The notes under the pieces were generated by a model. The model searched no databases, was not told the DNA's origin, and saw nothing but the letters and a program-made list of their open reading frames with translations. The position numbers and the translations under genes are program-made. From Clostridia bacterium (GTDB taxonomy: Bacteria > Bacillota > Clostridia > Oscillospirales > Acutalibacteraceae): a stretch of DNA of 8,316 nucleotides. Below are positions 1 to 6,482 of the stretch, piece by piece. The first letter of the stretch is position 1. The number at the start of each line of letters is the position of its first letter. Where the stretch lies: the NCBI GenBank assembly GCA_017534365.1, contig JAFWCS010000413.1, positions 1 to 8,316 on the forward strand, written 5' to 3'.

Positions 1-2691
1 ACGCTGACGATCGGTGAGAACGTAAAAACGGTTGCGGAAAATCTTTTCTATGGCTATTCAATGAATGTGAAAAAGATCATATTCAATGCGACTCGATGTA
101 AAATCGCAAGCATCGGCAGCGCTTCCGCCATGCCGGTAATCAAAGCGACGGAAGTGATCATCGGCGAGAACGTAAAACAAATCCCGGCGAAAGCATTTCG
201 CGGCTGTCTGATGACCGGTATCACGATTCCGGAAGGCGTGGAAAGCATTGGAGAAAATGCGTTCTATGACTGCACCAGCCTTGAACGCGCGGACATTCTG
301 AATCCGAACGTGGTTGTGGGCGCCAATGCGTTTTACGGCGTGCTGGACGTGCAGTATGACGGCGACGATCCGAAGGCGCCGTGGGGCGCGAAGGCGCTGA
401 ACGCCTTCATCGATGCGGACGGTCTGGCCTATGCCGATTCCTCGCGCCGCATGCTCGTGGGCTGCCCGGCGGACCGGGAAGGCACCGTGGAACTGCCGGC
501 AACGGTGGAAGCGGTCGACGATTTTGCGTTTGCCGGCTGCAATCTGCTCACGCGCATCGTGTTTCTGCAAACGAATACGCCGCTGCTTCTCTCGCCCAAC
601 ATGTTCGGCGAGGATCAGCCGCCGGAAAATCTGCTGGAAATCGTTTCCCCCAACACGGATGATTACGGCGTGACCTACACGAGCAAGGCGCGCACGTCCA
701 TCCTTTTCTGCAACCGTATAAGCGAAGGCAACGTGCCGGTCGCGGCCTCTGTGCGCGCGCTGTGCGATTATGCGTTTGCCAATTGCGAAAACGTAACCGT
801 TACCTTTGAGGAGGCACCGGAATTTGACCTGATCGGGAAAGACGCGTTGTTCAATACGGTGAATTATAACAACTGGCTGAACGGGAGCTCGGATGTTTTC
901 ACCATTCAGTCCGGCAATTACACCTATATTCTCGATGCAAAAGAAAACCTGACCAGTTACAGCATTCCGGCGGGTACGCGCTGCATTGCAGCGGAAGCCT
1001 TCAATCGCTGCGCCGATCTCGGCACGGTGAACCTGATGAGCAGCGCACTCAAATCCATCGGCAAGCGTGCGTTCCGCAATTGCGCATTCAGTACGCTGGC
1101 GGTCGGTGAAGCTGTGCGCAGTGCGCTCAGACTCAACTATATCGGATCGGACGTTTTCAACACAGAGACGTATTGCAAAAATGCAGGCAACACGATCAAC
1201 GGCCTGACTTATTTCTGCGGCTGCCTGGTGCGCGCGGAGAAGAATTGCTCAGGCGATATCGAGGAGAGCACAGCGCTGATTGCCGACGGAGCGTTCCGCG
1301 ACTGCACCTTCACCTGCGTCACGGTGCCGGAGGGCGTAACGCGCATCGGCCGCGAGGCCTTTGCCGGCTGCGTCAATCTGACGACGATCTCGCTGCCTTC
1401 CACGCTGAAAACCATCGGCGATTATGCTTTCCGCGATTGCAGTGCGCTGACGGAAATCTCTCTGCCGGCCGGCCTGTCGTCGCTGGGCATGTATGCATTC
1501 TTCAATTGCAGCGCGCTGGAAGCAATTCATGCGACCGGCACATACGATCTTGACACATACTATCTTGATCAGAGCGGCGTGCTGTTCCGCATTGACGGCG
1601 ACTCCGCCTCGCTGATTCAGTATCCTCCCGCAAAGGCAGAAGAAGATTTGCAGTATGCAGTACCGGCATTCATATCTGGTTGTCCGGTCACCTATCTGGA
1701 AAACTTCTGCTTCCGCCGCTGTCTGCATCTGAACAATATCAGCCATGGTGACGGTATCCGCTACGGCTATAAAAATCCGTTTGAAGGCTGCAAACATGTG
1801 AATGATCAGACTTCGGTGTATGATCCCACGGATCCGACCATTCTTGTGCACGTCTCTGTAGACTGGAGCGGAGAAGATGAAAACGGCGTTTACACGGTTG
1901 CCGACAAAGTCACCGAAATCGGCGCAAATGCGTTCAGCGGCTGCGTTGGGGTCAAAAAGATTGTGCTGGGCAACAGCGTAAGAATCATCCGCGAAGAGGC
2001 ATTTCTGAACTGTACCGGATTGGAAGAGGTCGTCATGAATACGACTTTGGAAGAAATCGGCGACCGCGCTTTTATGAATTGCAGTGCGCTGACGGAGGTT
2101 TCCTTCCCGCTGCGCATGACTATCATCGGCGTTTCTGCGTTTGAAAACTGCACGTCGCTGAAGAAGGTGACGTTCGCCAAAAATAACAGCGCGAATGTCA
2201 ATTCCAACATGGAGTGTATAGGCCGCCGTGCATTCTGCAATTGCGCATCGGATTTGACGGTTCAGACAACCACCCTGCTTGTCAGGGGGGAAAACCTTGA
2301 GCAAAGCCTGGGGAACTTCCTGAAAATCTGTGCAATTGAGCCCTTTGCGTTCCATTTGCACAGATTTGAGGAAACAGGCAGAAAAAATGCGACTTGCGAG
2401 GCTTACGGCTGGGTGAAGTATTCGTGTGCATGCGGTGACCAGACGGCGGAAAATCTGCCTGCGCGTGGTCACAGCTTCGGCGCATGGATTGTTGTGCGCA
2501 TTGAAAACGGTGACGTGTTTGAACGGAGAAGCTGCGCGTGTGGGAAAACGGAAGAACGGATTGCTGATCGACATCCGACGGTCGTGATCCCGCAACAGCT
2601 GCTCGGCACACCCGAAGAATTCGTGACGTCGATCTTCACCTTCTTTTTCAAAGGTTTCTTTGACGTCCTGCGCACCGCCTTTCGGCGGTAA
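1..2691 (+). CDS. BspA-like leucine-rich-repeat surface protein, 5' partial
   Basis: The frame is open from base 1 (T-L-T-I-G-E-N...), so the gene starts upstream and the ATG at 61 is internal. About 896 residues are visible. Seen: many LRR_5 (BspA/TpLRR-type) repeats of the form AFxxCxxLxxIxLPxxLxxIGxxAF, for example around 1290-1530 (EAFAGCVNLTTISLPSTL) and 1920-2190 (AFMNCSALTEVSF). Repeat-poor insertions occur near 600-900 and 1540-1860. The C-terminal part carries two CACG motifs (about 2424-2435 and 2530-2543) flanking a GHSFGAW motif. It ends with a hydrophobic-aromatic helix and a basic end (FTFFFKGFFDVLRTAFRR). Family knowledge: BspA-type LRR proteins are secreted or surface proteins used in adhesion and host or matrix binding; the exact ligand cannot be read from sequence. 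The signal peptide would lie in the missing 5' part. The same tail type occurs in the next gene. A strong terminator follows the stop. Confidence 0.9.
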   Translation, partial: TLTIGENVKTVAENLFYGYSMNVKKIIFNATRCKIASIGSASAMPVIKATEVIIGENVKQIPAKAFRGCLMTGITIPEGVESIGENAFYDCTSLERADILNPNVVVGANAFYGVLDVQYDGDDPKAPWGAKALNAFIDADGLAYADSSRRMLVGCPADREGTVELPATVEAVDDFAFAGCNLLTRIVFLQTNTPLLLSPNMFGEDQPPENLLEIVSPNTDDYGVTYTSKARTSILFCNRISEGNVPVAASVRALCDYAFANCENVTVTFEEAPEFDLIGKDALFNTVNYNNWLNGSSDVFTIQSGNYTYILDAKENLTSYSIPAGTRCIAAEAFNRCADLGTVNLMSSALKSIGKRAFRNCAFSTLAVGEAVRSALRLNYIGSDVFNTETYCKNAGNTINGLTYFCGCLVRAEKNCSGDIEESTALIADGAFRDCTFTCVTVPEGVTRIGREAFAGCVNLTTISLPSTLKTIGDYAFRDCSALTEISLPAGLSSLGMYAFFNCSALEAIHATGTYDLDTYYLDQSGVLFRIDGDSASLIQYPPAKAEEDLQYAVPAFISGCPVTYLENFCFRRCLHLNNISHGDGIRYGYKNPFEGCKHVNDQTSVYDPTDPTILVHVSVDWSGEDENGVYTVADKVTEIGANAFSGCVGVKKIVLGNSVRIIREEAFLNCTGLEEVVMNTTLEEIGDRAFMNCSALTEVSFPLRMTIIGVSAFENCTSLKKVTFAKNNSANVNSNMECIGRRAFCNCASDLTVQTTTLLVRGENLEQSLGNFLKICAIEPFAFHLHRFEETGRKNATCEAYGWVKYSCACGDQTAENLPARGHSFGAWIVVRIENGDVFERRSCACGKTEERIADRHPTVVIPQQLLGTPEEFVTSIFTFFFKGFFDVLRTAFRR

Positions 2692-2706
2692 TACATCACT
2701 CACAAC

Positions 2707-2740
2707 AAAGCCGCTCGGAGCGATCCGGGCGGCTTTTCTA
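2707..2740 (+). terminator. Intrinsic terminator after the LRR gene
   Basis: Arms 2707-2718 and 2725-2736 form a 12-bp stem with one G-T wobble (AAAGCCGCTCGG with CCGGGCGGCTTT) and a 6-nt loop AGCGAT. The 3' arm ends in TTTT, and another T run follows at 2745-2750. It begins 15 nt after the LRR stop, so the LRR and peptidase genes are probably separate transcripts. Confidence 0.9.
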
Positions 2741-2771
2741 TATCTTTTTTCAAATATTCTGCAACCGACCG

Positions 2772-2824
2772 CCGTGTTCCGTCGTCTTACAGATGAAACC
2801 AAGGGGCAGGACCCCGGAACACGG
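2772..2824 (+). promoter_or_regulatory. Leader inverted repeat that could mask the peptidase ribosome site
   Basis: A perfect 10-bp inverted repeat (CCGTGTTCCG at 2772-2781, CGGAACACGG at 2815-2824) encloses a 33-nt loop. Its last two G's are the first two bases of the GGAGG Shine-Dalgarno at 2823-2827. The loop contains GGGG (2803-2806) and CCCC (2812-2815), which could form a small competing hairpin that shares C2815 with the long stem. If the long stem forms in the mRNA, it would hold the edge of the ribosome site. No known riboswitch family is recognised, and no good -35/-10 pair was seen between the terminator and the start. Confidence 0.45.
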
Positions 2825-2834
2825 AGGAACGGTT

Positions 2835-4511
2835 ATGAAACTGAAACAATGGATTGCAGCGCTGACGGTGTGCCTGATGGTGATCGGCATCGTCCGGGTG
2901 CCCGCAGCGGCGGCGCCGTCACTCGACATGCTGACCGTCGAAACGGACGGTTGTGATTACCGCATTTTGGACGCCGACGGCAACGAGGTCGATCTGACGG
3001 CCGGCGGCAGCGCGCGCAAGGGTCCGCGCAGAGCGCCCGCCAATCTGCCCGCCGCCTATGACGCGCGGCAGGCAGGCGTCGTTACGCCTGTAAAATCGCA
3101 GGGCAATACCGGTTGCTGCTGGGCGTTTTCTGCTATCGCAGCGCTGGAAAGCGACGCGATCGCACAGGGCCTCGCCGGGCAGAACGCCGACTTTTCCGAA
3201 GCGCATCTGGCGTGGTTCGCCAACCGCAGTCTGGTCACGGACGAAGCCGACCCCACACACGGCGACGGCGTGAGCCATGAGAATCCCTATCTTAGCGGCG
3301 GCAACTGGGCAGTCTCCACCGCCGCGCTCGCGCGCTGGAGCGGCATCAATACCGAGGCAAGCTATCCTTTCACGGGGCAGAACGGCTATGCCGAAGCCGA
3401 CCGCTACGGCAGCGACAGCGGCCTGGTCGTGCAGTCCGTTGAACAATTGAACGACACAACCGCAATCAAGCAATGGATCCTGCAGCATGGCGCGGTCACG
3501 GCGTCGTTCTATTACAGCCCTGCATACGAAACCCTCGTGCAGAATCAGGTCAACGGGCAGCTTGTGCCGTATACTTCTTCCTATTACTGCCCGGATAAGC
3601 AAACCACGAATCATCAGGTGACGATCATCGGCTGGGACGACACGTATTCCAGCACATTCTATTACGATCCCGCGCCGACCGCGAACGGCGCCTGGCTGGT
3701 CAAGGACAGCTGGGGCACGGACAACCACACGGACGGCTATCTCTGGATCTCCTATCAGGACGCCGGGCTGGGCGATTTTTACGGCATGACCGTGCGTCCC
3801 CGCGCGACCGGCGACCGGAATTACACCTATAACGGCGCGTATTACACGAGCGTAACGACGTTCGACGGCGACTGCAGGCTGGCGAATGTGTTCCGCGCGC
3901 AGAGCGAGGAACTGCTGCAAGCCGCAGCGTTCAATACGATGATTCCCGACCAGCAGGTCACGGTGGAGGTCTACAAGCTGCGAAACAGCGATTCGACGCC
4001 TGTGCGCGGCACGCCCTTGTGCACGCAGACGCTGACGCTGGCAAACGCCGGCTACCATACGGTCGCGCTGCCGACCGTCGTTGCGCTCTCTGCCGGGGAC
4101 CGCTTCTCCGTCGTCGTCACCTACAAGGCGCAGGCGGTTCCTTCTTTGGGCAGCACCTGTGCGGTCGTGCCGCTGGAGCGAAATGTTGACGGCGGTTCCG
4201 TCGCCTACGCCGCCGCGGCGAAGACCTCCTATTTTTATCTGAACGGCTGGCGGGAAGCGAGCGCCTGCGGAAGCGGGATCTGCAACGTCTATGTGCAGGC
4301 GATCACGGCTTGTAGCCACAGTTTTTCCGATTGGCATGACGCGGAATCTGCCGCGCCCGGACAGCACACCCAGCAGCGCGCCTGCATTCACTGCGGTTTG
4401 ACCGAGAGCCGCACCGTTTCGACCGGCGCAAAGGTTGTCACCCTCAATCAGCTGCTGGAAATGATCTTTGCAGGCTGGAAGCGTATGCTGACGAACTTGA
4501 TGAAAAAATAA
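2835..4511 (+). CDS. Secreted papain-like (C1A) cysteine peptidase with lectin-like domain
   Basis: A 558-residue protein. ATG 2835 is chosen because GGAGG (2823-2827) sits 7 nt upstream; the in-frame ATG at 2793 has no ribosome site and would put 14 polar residues before the signal peptide. Domains in order: signal peptide 1-27 (MKLKQ, hydrophobic core, PAAAA); short Arg-rich propeptide about 30-69; C1A domain about 70-318; lectin-like beta domain of the type attached to bacterial C1A peptidases about 325-490; CSHSF...CIHCG module 493-521; amphipathic helix with Lys-Lys end 537-558. Active site seen: Gln89 (oxyanion hole, KSQG), Cys95 (CCWAFS) and His260 (NHQVTIIGW). The usual Asn is Asp291 in VKDSWG. 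Family role: an extracellular endopeptidase. The weak lipobox (LTVC) does not support a lipoprotein. The tail resembles that of the preceding LRR protein, suggesting shared surface location. The gene is visibly richer in GC than the recombinase gene downstream. Confidence 0.9.
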   Translation: MKLKQWIAALTVCLMVIGIVRVPAAAAPSLDMLTVETDGCDYRILDADGNEVDLTAGGSARKGPRRAPANLPAAYDARQAGVVTPVKSQGNTGCCWAFSAIAALESDAIAQGLAGQNADFSEAHLAWFANRSLVTDEADPTHGDGVSHENPYLSGGNWAVSTAALARWSGINTEASYPFTGQNGYAEADRYGSDSGLVVQSVEQLNDTTAIKQWILQHGAVTASFYYSPAYETLVQNQVNGQLVPYTSSYYCPDKQTTNHQVTIIGWDDTYSSTFYYDPAPTANGAWLVKDSWGTDNHTDGYLWISYQDAGLGDFYGMTVRPRATGDRNYTYNGAYYTSVTTFDGDCRLANVFRAQSEELLQAAAFNTMIPDQQVTVEVYKLRNSDSTPVRGTPLCTQTLTLANAGYHTVALPTVVALSAGDRFSVVVTYKAQAVPSLGSTCAVVPLERNVDGGSVAYAAAAKTSYFYLNGWREASACGSGICNVYVQAITACSHSFSDWHDAESAAPGQHTQQRACIHCGLTESRTVSTGAKVVTLNQLLEMIFAGWKRMLTNLMKK

Positions 4512-4575
4512 CGGAGATTAAAAAACTGCAACCGGCCGAGTCTGATCCACGTCTATCTAGGAAAAGCACGCAAAT

Positions 4576-4625
4576 CAATCCGGCACCCGCTATGCTTTTT
4601 GCAGGGAGGGTGTCGGTTGCTTTTT
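4576..4625 (+). terminator. Intrinsic terminator after the peptidase gene
   Basis: CCGGCACCC (4580-4588) pairs with GGGTGTCGG (4608-4616), 9 bp with one G-T wobble. A CAA/TTG extension outside a one-base bulge lengthens the stem. TTGCTTTTT follows. The stretch 4512-4747 between the peptidase and the next promoter otherwise holds only the dyad at 4718-4743; no credible gene was found there. Confidence 0.7.
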
Positions 4626-4717
4626 GGGCACAGAAGGATTTGTTCAGTCTTCTGTTCTCCCCACTAAATATTATACTGAAAATCCGGATTTTTTCGCCTA
4701 TATCCCAGAATTGACAC

Positions 4718-4743
4718 TTTTTCGGGCAAAAAAGACCGAAAAA
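4718..4743. promoter_or_regulatory. Perfect dyad upstream of the XRE promoter, candidate operator
   Basis: TTTTTCGG (4718-4725) and CCGAAAAA (4736-4743) form a perfect 8-bp inverted repeat with a 10-nt A-rich centre, ending 4 nt before the -35 box. Position and symmetry fit an operator, for example for the XRE protein encoded just downstream. It lacks a terminator-like T run on the coding side. Binding is inferred, not shown. Confidence 0.4.
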
Positions 4744-4747
4744 ACCA

Positions 4748-4776
4748 TTGACAATCGAACATTTGTTTGCTATAAT
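4748..4776 (+). promoter_or_regulatory. Consensus sigma-70 promoter with LexA-like box in the spacer
   Basis: TTGACA (4748-4753), 17-nt spacer, TATAAT (4771-4776): an exact match to the vegetative consensus. The spacer holds CGAACATTTGTTTG (4756-4769), a near-palindrome matching the Firmicutes LexA/DinR core GAAC-N4-GTTY exactly. A repressor bound here would block RNA polymerase. The expected start of transcription is near 4783, about 28 nt before the XRE start codon. The TTG of the -35 box is also in frame with the XRE gene, but it is promoter, not a start codon. Confidence 0.85.
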
Positions 4777-4810
4777 CCTTCTGCAAAGCAATTGTGAAAC
4801 GAGGGATTGT

Positions 4811-5056
4811 ATGCACCGGACGGAATATTTGCCCGCCACCTTCGGCGAACGGGTGCGGGAGCTTCGAAAGCAGCGAAAGCTGACGATGGACGATCTGGCT
4901 TTGCGTACCGGCGTGAGTAAAAGCACCATCGGCCGGATCGAGAAAGGCGCGTCCGTTTCGACGGATTACGCTTTGCTTTTGTCCGATTTCTTCGGTGTCT
5001 CGCTGGATTTCCTGTTCGGCAGAACAAACCATTCGACGAAAGGGGCTGACAGTTGA
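4811..5056 (+). CDS. XRE-family helix-turn-helix transcriptional regulator
   Basis: An 81-residue protein. ATG 4811 is chosen because GAGGG (4801-4805) lies 5 nt upstream and the consensus promoter ends at 4776. One HTH_3/Cro-CI-type domain fills residues 13-70: RVRELRKQRKLTMDDLA (helices 1-2), TGVSKSTIGRIEKG (recognition helix region), then ALLLSDFFGVSLDFLFG, the usual end of this fold. There is no peptidase or oligomerisation domain, so any derepression is unlikely to be by self-cleavage. It is first in a two-gene unit with the sigma-like factor. By analogy with regulators of integrative elements and prophages it probably controls its own promoter and element genes; the two dyads around the promoter are candidate sites. 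Targets are inferred. Confidence 0.85.
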   Translation: MHRTEYLPATFGERVRELRKQRKLTMDDLALRTGVSKSTIGRIEKGASVSTDYALLLSDFFGVSLDFLFGRTNHSTKGADS

Positions 5057-5729
5057 AATCAAAAACAATGAAGATCTGGTAATCCAGGCAGCCTCCGGCG
5101 ACCGCGACGCGATGAACACGCTCTACAACCAGAACGCAGGATTTGTCAAGGAAATCGCCCGGGAAGCACATCGGCTCTGCGGTGATCCCGCCGGAACGAA
5201 TTATTACGAGATGTATCAGGAAGCCGGCATTGCGTTTGTTGAGGCTGTCTATAGTTTCGAACCGGAGAAGGGTTTCCGCTTTCTGACCTATGCGGGCAGG
5301 TGTGTCCGGAACCGTGTGATCGACTGGCTGCGCGGAGAATCGGAAGGCAAATCTGACCTGTGCTACAACGACAACATTGCAACGCGCAAAGTCAATGAAA
5401 TTGACGAGAGCATTCGCACCTATTTCGGTTTCAGCGAACTATCACAATCAGCGGAAACGATCTTCTTCCGGCAGTATTTTGTTGAAACGATCGAATCGGC
5501 GCTTACAGCCCTGACCCCACGCCAAGCCCGCTATATAGAATACCGTTTCGGATTCAGCGAAGAACAGGCGCATCCCCGCGCCGCCTGCGCACGGCACTTC
5601 GGGATTTCCTACAAAGATGCGGAGAAGACAGAAGCAGCCGCACTGGAAGCAATGCGTGCAATCTGTCACCAGCGGCTGGATTATATTGAACGGTTGCAGA
5701 ACCCGTCCGATTCGTCAAGGGTAAAATGA
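4995..5729 (+). CDS. Sigma-70-family RNA polymerase sigma factor, start uncertain
   Basis: 244 residues if read from GTG 4995, which overlaps the XRE gene by 62 nt and has no clear ribosome site. The conserved part begins at about residue 25. Region 2 spans about 26-113: EDLVIQAASGDRDAMNTLY, then MYQEAGIAFVEAVYSFEPEK, GFRFLTYAGRCVRNRVIDWL. Region 4 spans about 166-230, with LTPRQARYIEYRFGF and a final helix AEKTEAAALEAMRA. Region 3 is replaced by a short linker, and there is no region 1, so it is an alternative, probably element-encoded, sigma factor. A well-placed AGGGG (5041-5045) points to TTG 5054, which overlaps the XRE stop (TTGA) but lies in another frame. Only CTG 5046 or GTG 4995 are in frame upstream of the domain. 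Coupled translation with the XRE gene is likely. Promoter targets are unknown. Confidence 0.8.
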   Translation: MSRWISCSAEQTIRRKGLTVEIKNNEDLVIQAASGDRDAMNTLYNQNAGFVKEIAREAHRLCGDPAGTNYYEMYQEAGIAFVEAVYSFEPEKGFRFLTYAGRCVRNRVIDWLRGESEGKSDLCYNDNIATRKVNEIDESIRTYFGFSELSQSAETIFFRQYFVETIESALTALTPRQARYIEYRFGFSEEQAHPRAACARHFGISYKDAEKTEAAALEAMRAICHQRLDYIERLQNPSDSSRVK

Positions 5730-5811
5730 ACGGCAAGCCGCCCTTGACCAATCGCCCGGCTTCCGCCGTGGTGCAAATAAGGCCGCAATGGGCAAGTGTG
5801 CCATTGCAGCC
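5714..5811 (+). promoter_or_regulatory. Cluster of three inverted repeats after the sigma gene
   Basis: Hairpin A: GTCAAGGG (5714-5721) with CCCTTGAC (5741-5748), perfect 8 bp spanning the sigma stop codon. Hairpin B: CGGCAAGCCG (5731-5740) with CGGCTTCCGCCG (5757-5768), 10 bp with a 2-nt bulge. A and B use overlapping bases and cannot form together. Hairpin C: GGCCGCAATGG (5781-5791) with CCATTGCAGCC (5801-5811), 10 of 11 pairs. None has a T run, so ordinary intrinsic termination is not obvious. The rest of the gap to 5890 holds the next promoter. Confidence 0.5.
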
Positions 5812-5831
5812 GTAATAAATGATTCCCTCTA

Positions 5832-5860
5832 TTGACAAGCGGATAAATATAATATATAAT
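5832..5860 (+). promoter_or_regulatory. Consensus sigma-70 promoter of the toxin-antitoxin/recombinase operon
   Basis: TTGACA (5832-5837), 17-nt spacer, TATAAT (5855-5860): a second exact consensus match. A further TATAAT at 5848-5853 is too close to the -35 to be the main -10. The AT-rich stretch 5844-5863 (TAAAT ... ATTTA ends) is loosely symmetrical and is a reasonable place for autoregulatory binding by the antitoxin, which is inference. GGGAGG at 5877-5882 follows as the ribosome site. Confidence 0.85.
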
Positions 5861-5889
5861 TTAGTCACAGTGGTTTGGGAGGTTTTATT

Positions 5890-6147
5890 ATGAATATCGT
5901 ACCGATGAGAGATCTGAAGGATACCGTGCGCATCGAGCAGCTTTGCGCCGGCGACAACGGCCCCGTGTTTGTGACGAAAAACGGCTACGGCCGACTGGTC
6001 GTGATGGATATCGATTACTTTGAGCGCACGATGCGCAAGGTCTATGAAGCCAGCGCCGTCAACAAGGGCGTTGACGATCTGCAGCAGGGCAAGACTGCGG
6101 ACGGCAATACGATACTGGAAGAAATGAGATCGAAGTATGGCTTCTGA
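5890..6147 (+). CDS. Type II antitoxin, Phd/YefM-like
   Basis: An 85-residue protein starting at ATG 5890, 7 nt after GGGAGG. A TTG five codons upstream is in frame but overlaps that ribosome site and is rejected. The N-terminal half has the Phd/YefM pattern: MNIVPMRDLKDTVRIEQLC, then GPVFVTKNGYGRLVVMDIDYFE, the strand-helix DNA-binding fold. The C-terminal half (about 48-85) is charged and would wrap the toxin (DDLQQGKTADGNTILEEMRS). Known for the family: it neutralises the toxin and represses its own promoter. Its last 11 nt overlap the toxin start (6137-6147), a typical coupled arrangement. It is the first gene of a probable three-gene operon ending with the recombinase. Confidence 0.85.
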   Translation: MNIVPMRDLKDTVRIEQLCAGDNGPVFVTKNGYGRLVVMDIDYFERTMRKVYEASAVNKGVDDLQQGKTADGNTILEEMRSKYGF

Positions 6148-6469
6148 TTACAAACTTCTCTTTACCGACGCAGCTGCCCGGGATCTGGACGAAACGCTGT
6201 CCTATCTTTGCGGCAAGCTGAAAAATCCGGTCGCCGCAAAGCATCTGTTTGACGGCATGCAGGCGGCACTCGGCAATCTTTGCGCCTTCCCGCGTTCCGG
6301 TGAGGCGGTGGAAAATGAATTCCTGATCCTGCAGGGCGTGCGCCGGGTAACCGTTGACAATTACAATCTTTACTATTCCCCTGACGAATCGAGAAAAACG
6401 ATCACCGTTCTCCGCATTCTGTATGGCAGACGGGATCTGAACGCCATCCTGCGGGAAATGGGGATGTAG
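6137..6469 (+). CDS. Type II toxin, RelE/ParE family
   Basis: A 110-residue protein with the ParE/RelE-like pattern: N-terminal YKLLFTDAAARDLDETLSYL with paired helices (residues 5-48), a central FPRSG, and the C-terminal strands VRRVTVDNYNLYYSPDE and ITVLRILYGRRDL. The LRILYGRRDL ending is closest to ParE-type members, which poison gyrase in studied cases; RelE-type members cleave mRNA on the ribosome. Sequence alone cannot decide which. The length is normal and no frameshift is seen, so the toxin looks intact. It overlaps the antitoxin by 11 nt, and only 13 nt separate its stop from the recombinase start. Confidence 0.87.
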   Translation: MASDYKLLFTDAAARDLDETLSYLCGKLKNPVAAKHLFDGMQAALGNLCAFPRSGEAVENEFLILQGVRRVTVDNYNLYYSPDESRKTITVLRILYGRRDLNAILREMGM

Positions 6470-6477
6470 AGGAGGTG
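6470..6477 (+). promoter_or_regulatory. Near-perfect Shine-Dalgarno of the recombinase
   Basis: AGGAGGTG, starting one base after the toxin stop and ending 5 nt before TTG 6483. It matches the 16S anti-Shine-Dalgarno almost fully. It decides the recombinase start and offsets the weak TTG codon. Its place directly after the toxin gene supports co-transcription. Confidence 0.85.
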
Positions 6478-6482
6478 AACCT

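Noticed and set aside
1436..2096. 19-bp exact direct repeat (1436-1454 and 2078-2096) in the LRR gene
   Set aside because: It encodes the conserved NCSALTE/DCSALTE part of two LRR units, so it is explained by repeat-protein duplication.
1249..2802. 517-codon open frame on the minus strand, and a similar 490-codon one at 2919-4391
   Set aside because: Both are antisense shadows of the GC-rich LRR and peptidase genes; translations are Arg/Ala/His-rich with no domain pattern, and the + strand genes have clear family motifs.
2793..2834. Upstream in-frame ATG for the peptidase
   Set aside because: It has no ribosome site and adds 14 polar residues before a clean signal peptide; ATG 2835 has GGAGG at the right distance.
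2847..2873. Lipobox in the peptidase signal peptide (LTVC)
   Set aside because: Val precedes the Cys instead of Gly/Ala/Ser and the Cys is in mid-hydrophobic core; the PAAAA site is a better signal-peptidase I site.
4592..4714. 40-codon open frame starting ATG 4592
   Set aside because: It lies across the peptidase terminator and has no ribosome site or recognisable features.
4711..4740. A second TTGACA as promoter
   Set aside because: At 17 nt downstream (4734-4739) the sequence is GACCGA, with no -10 resemblance; treated as an isolated match.
4748..4810. TTG start giving a 102-residue XRE protein
   Set aside because: The TTG is part of the -35 box and lies upstream of the expected transcription start; ATG 4811 has its own ribosome site.
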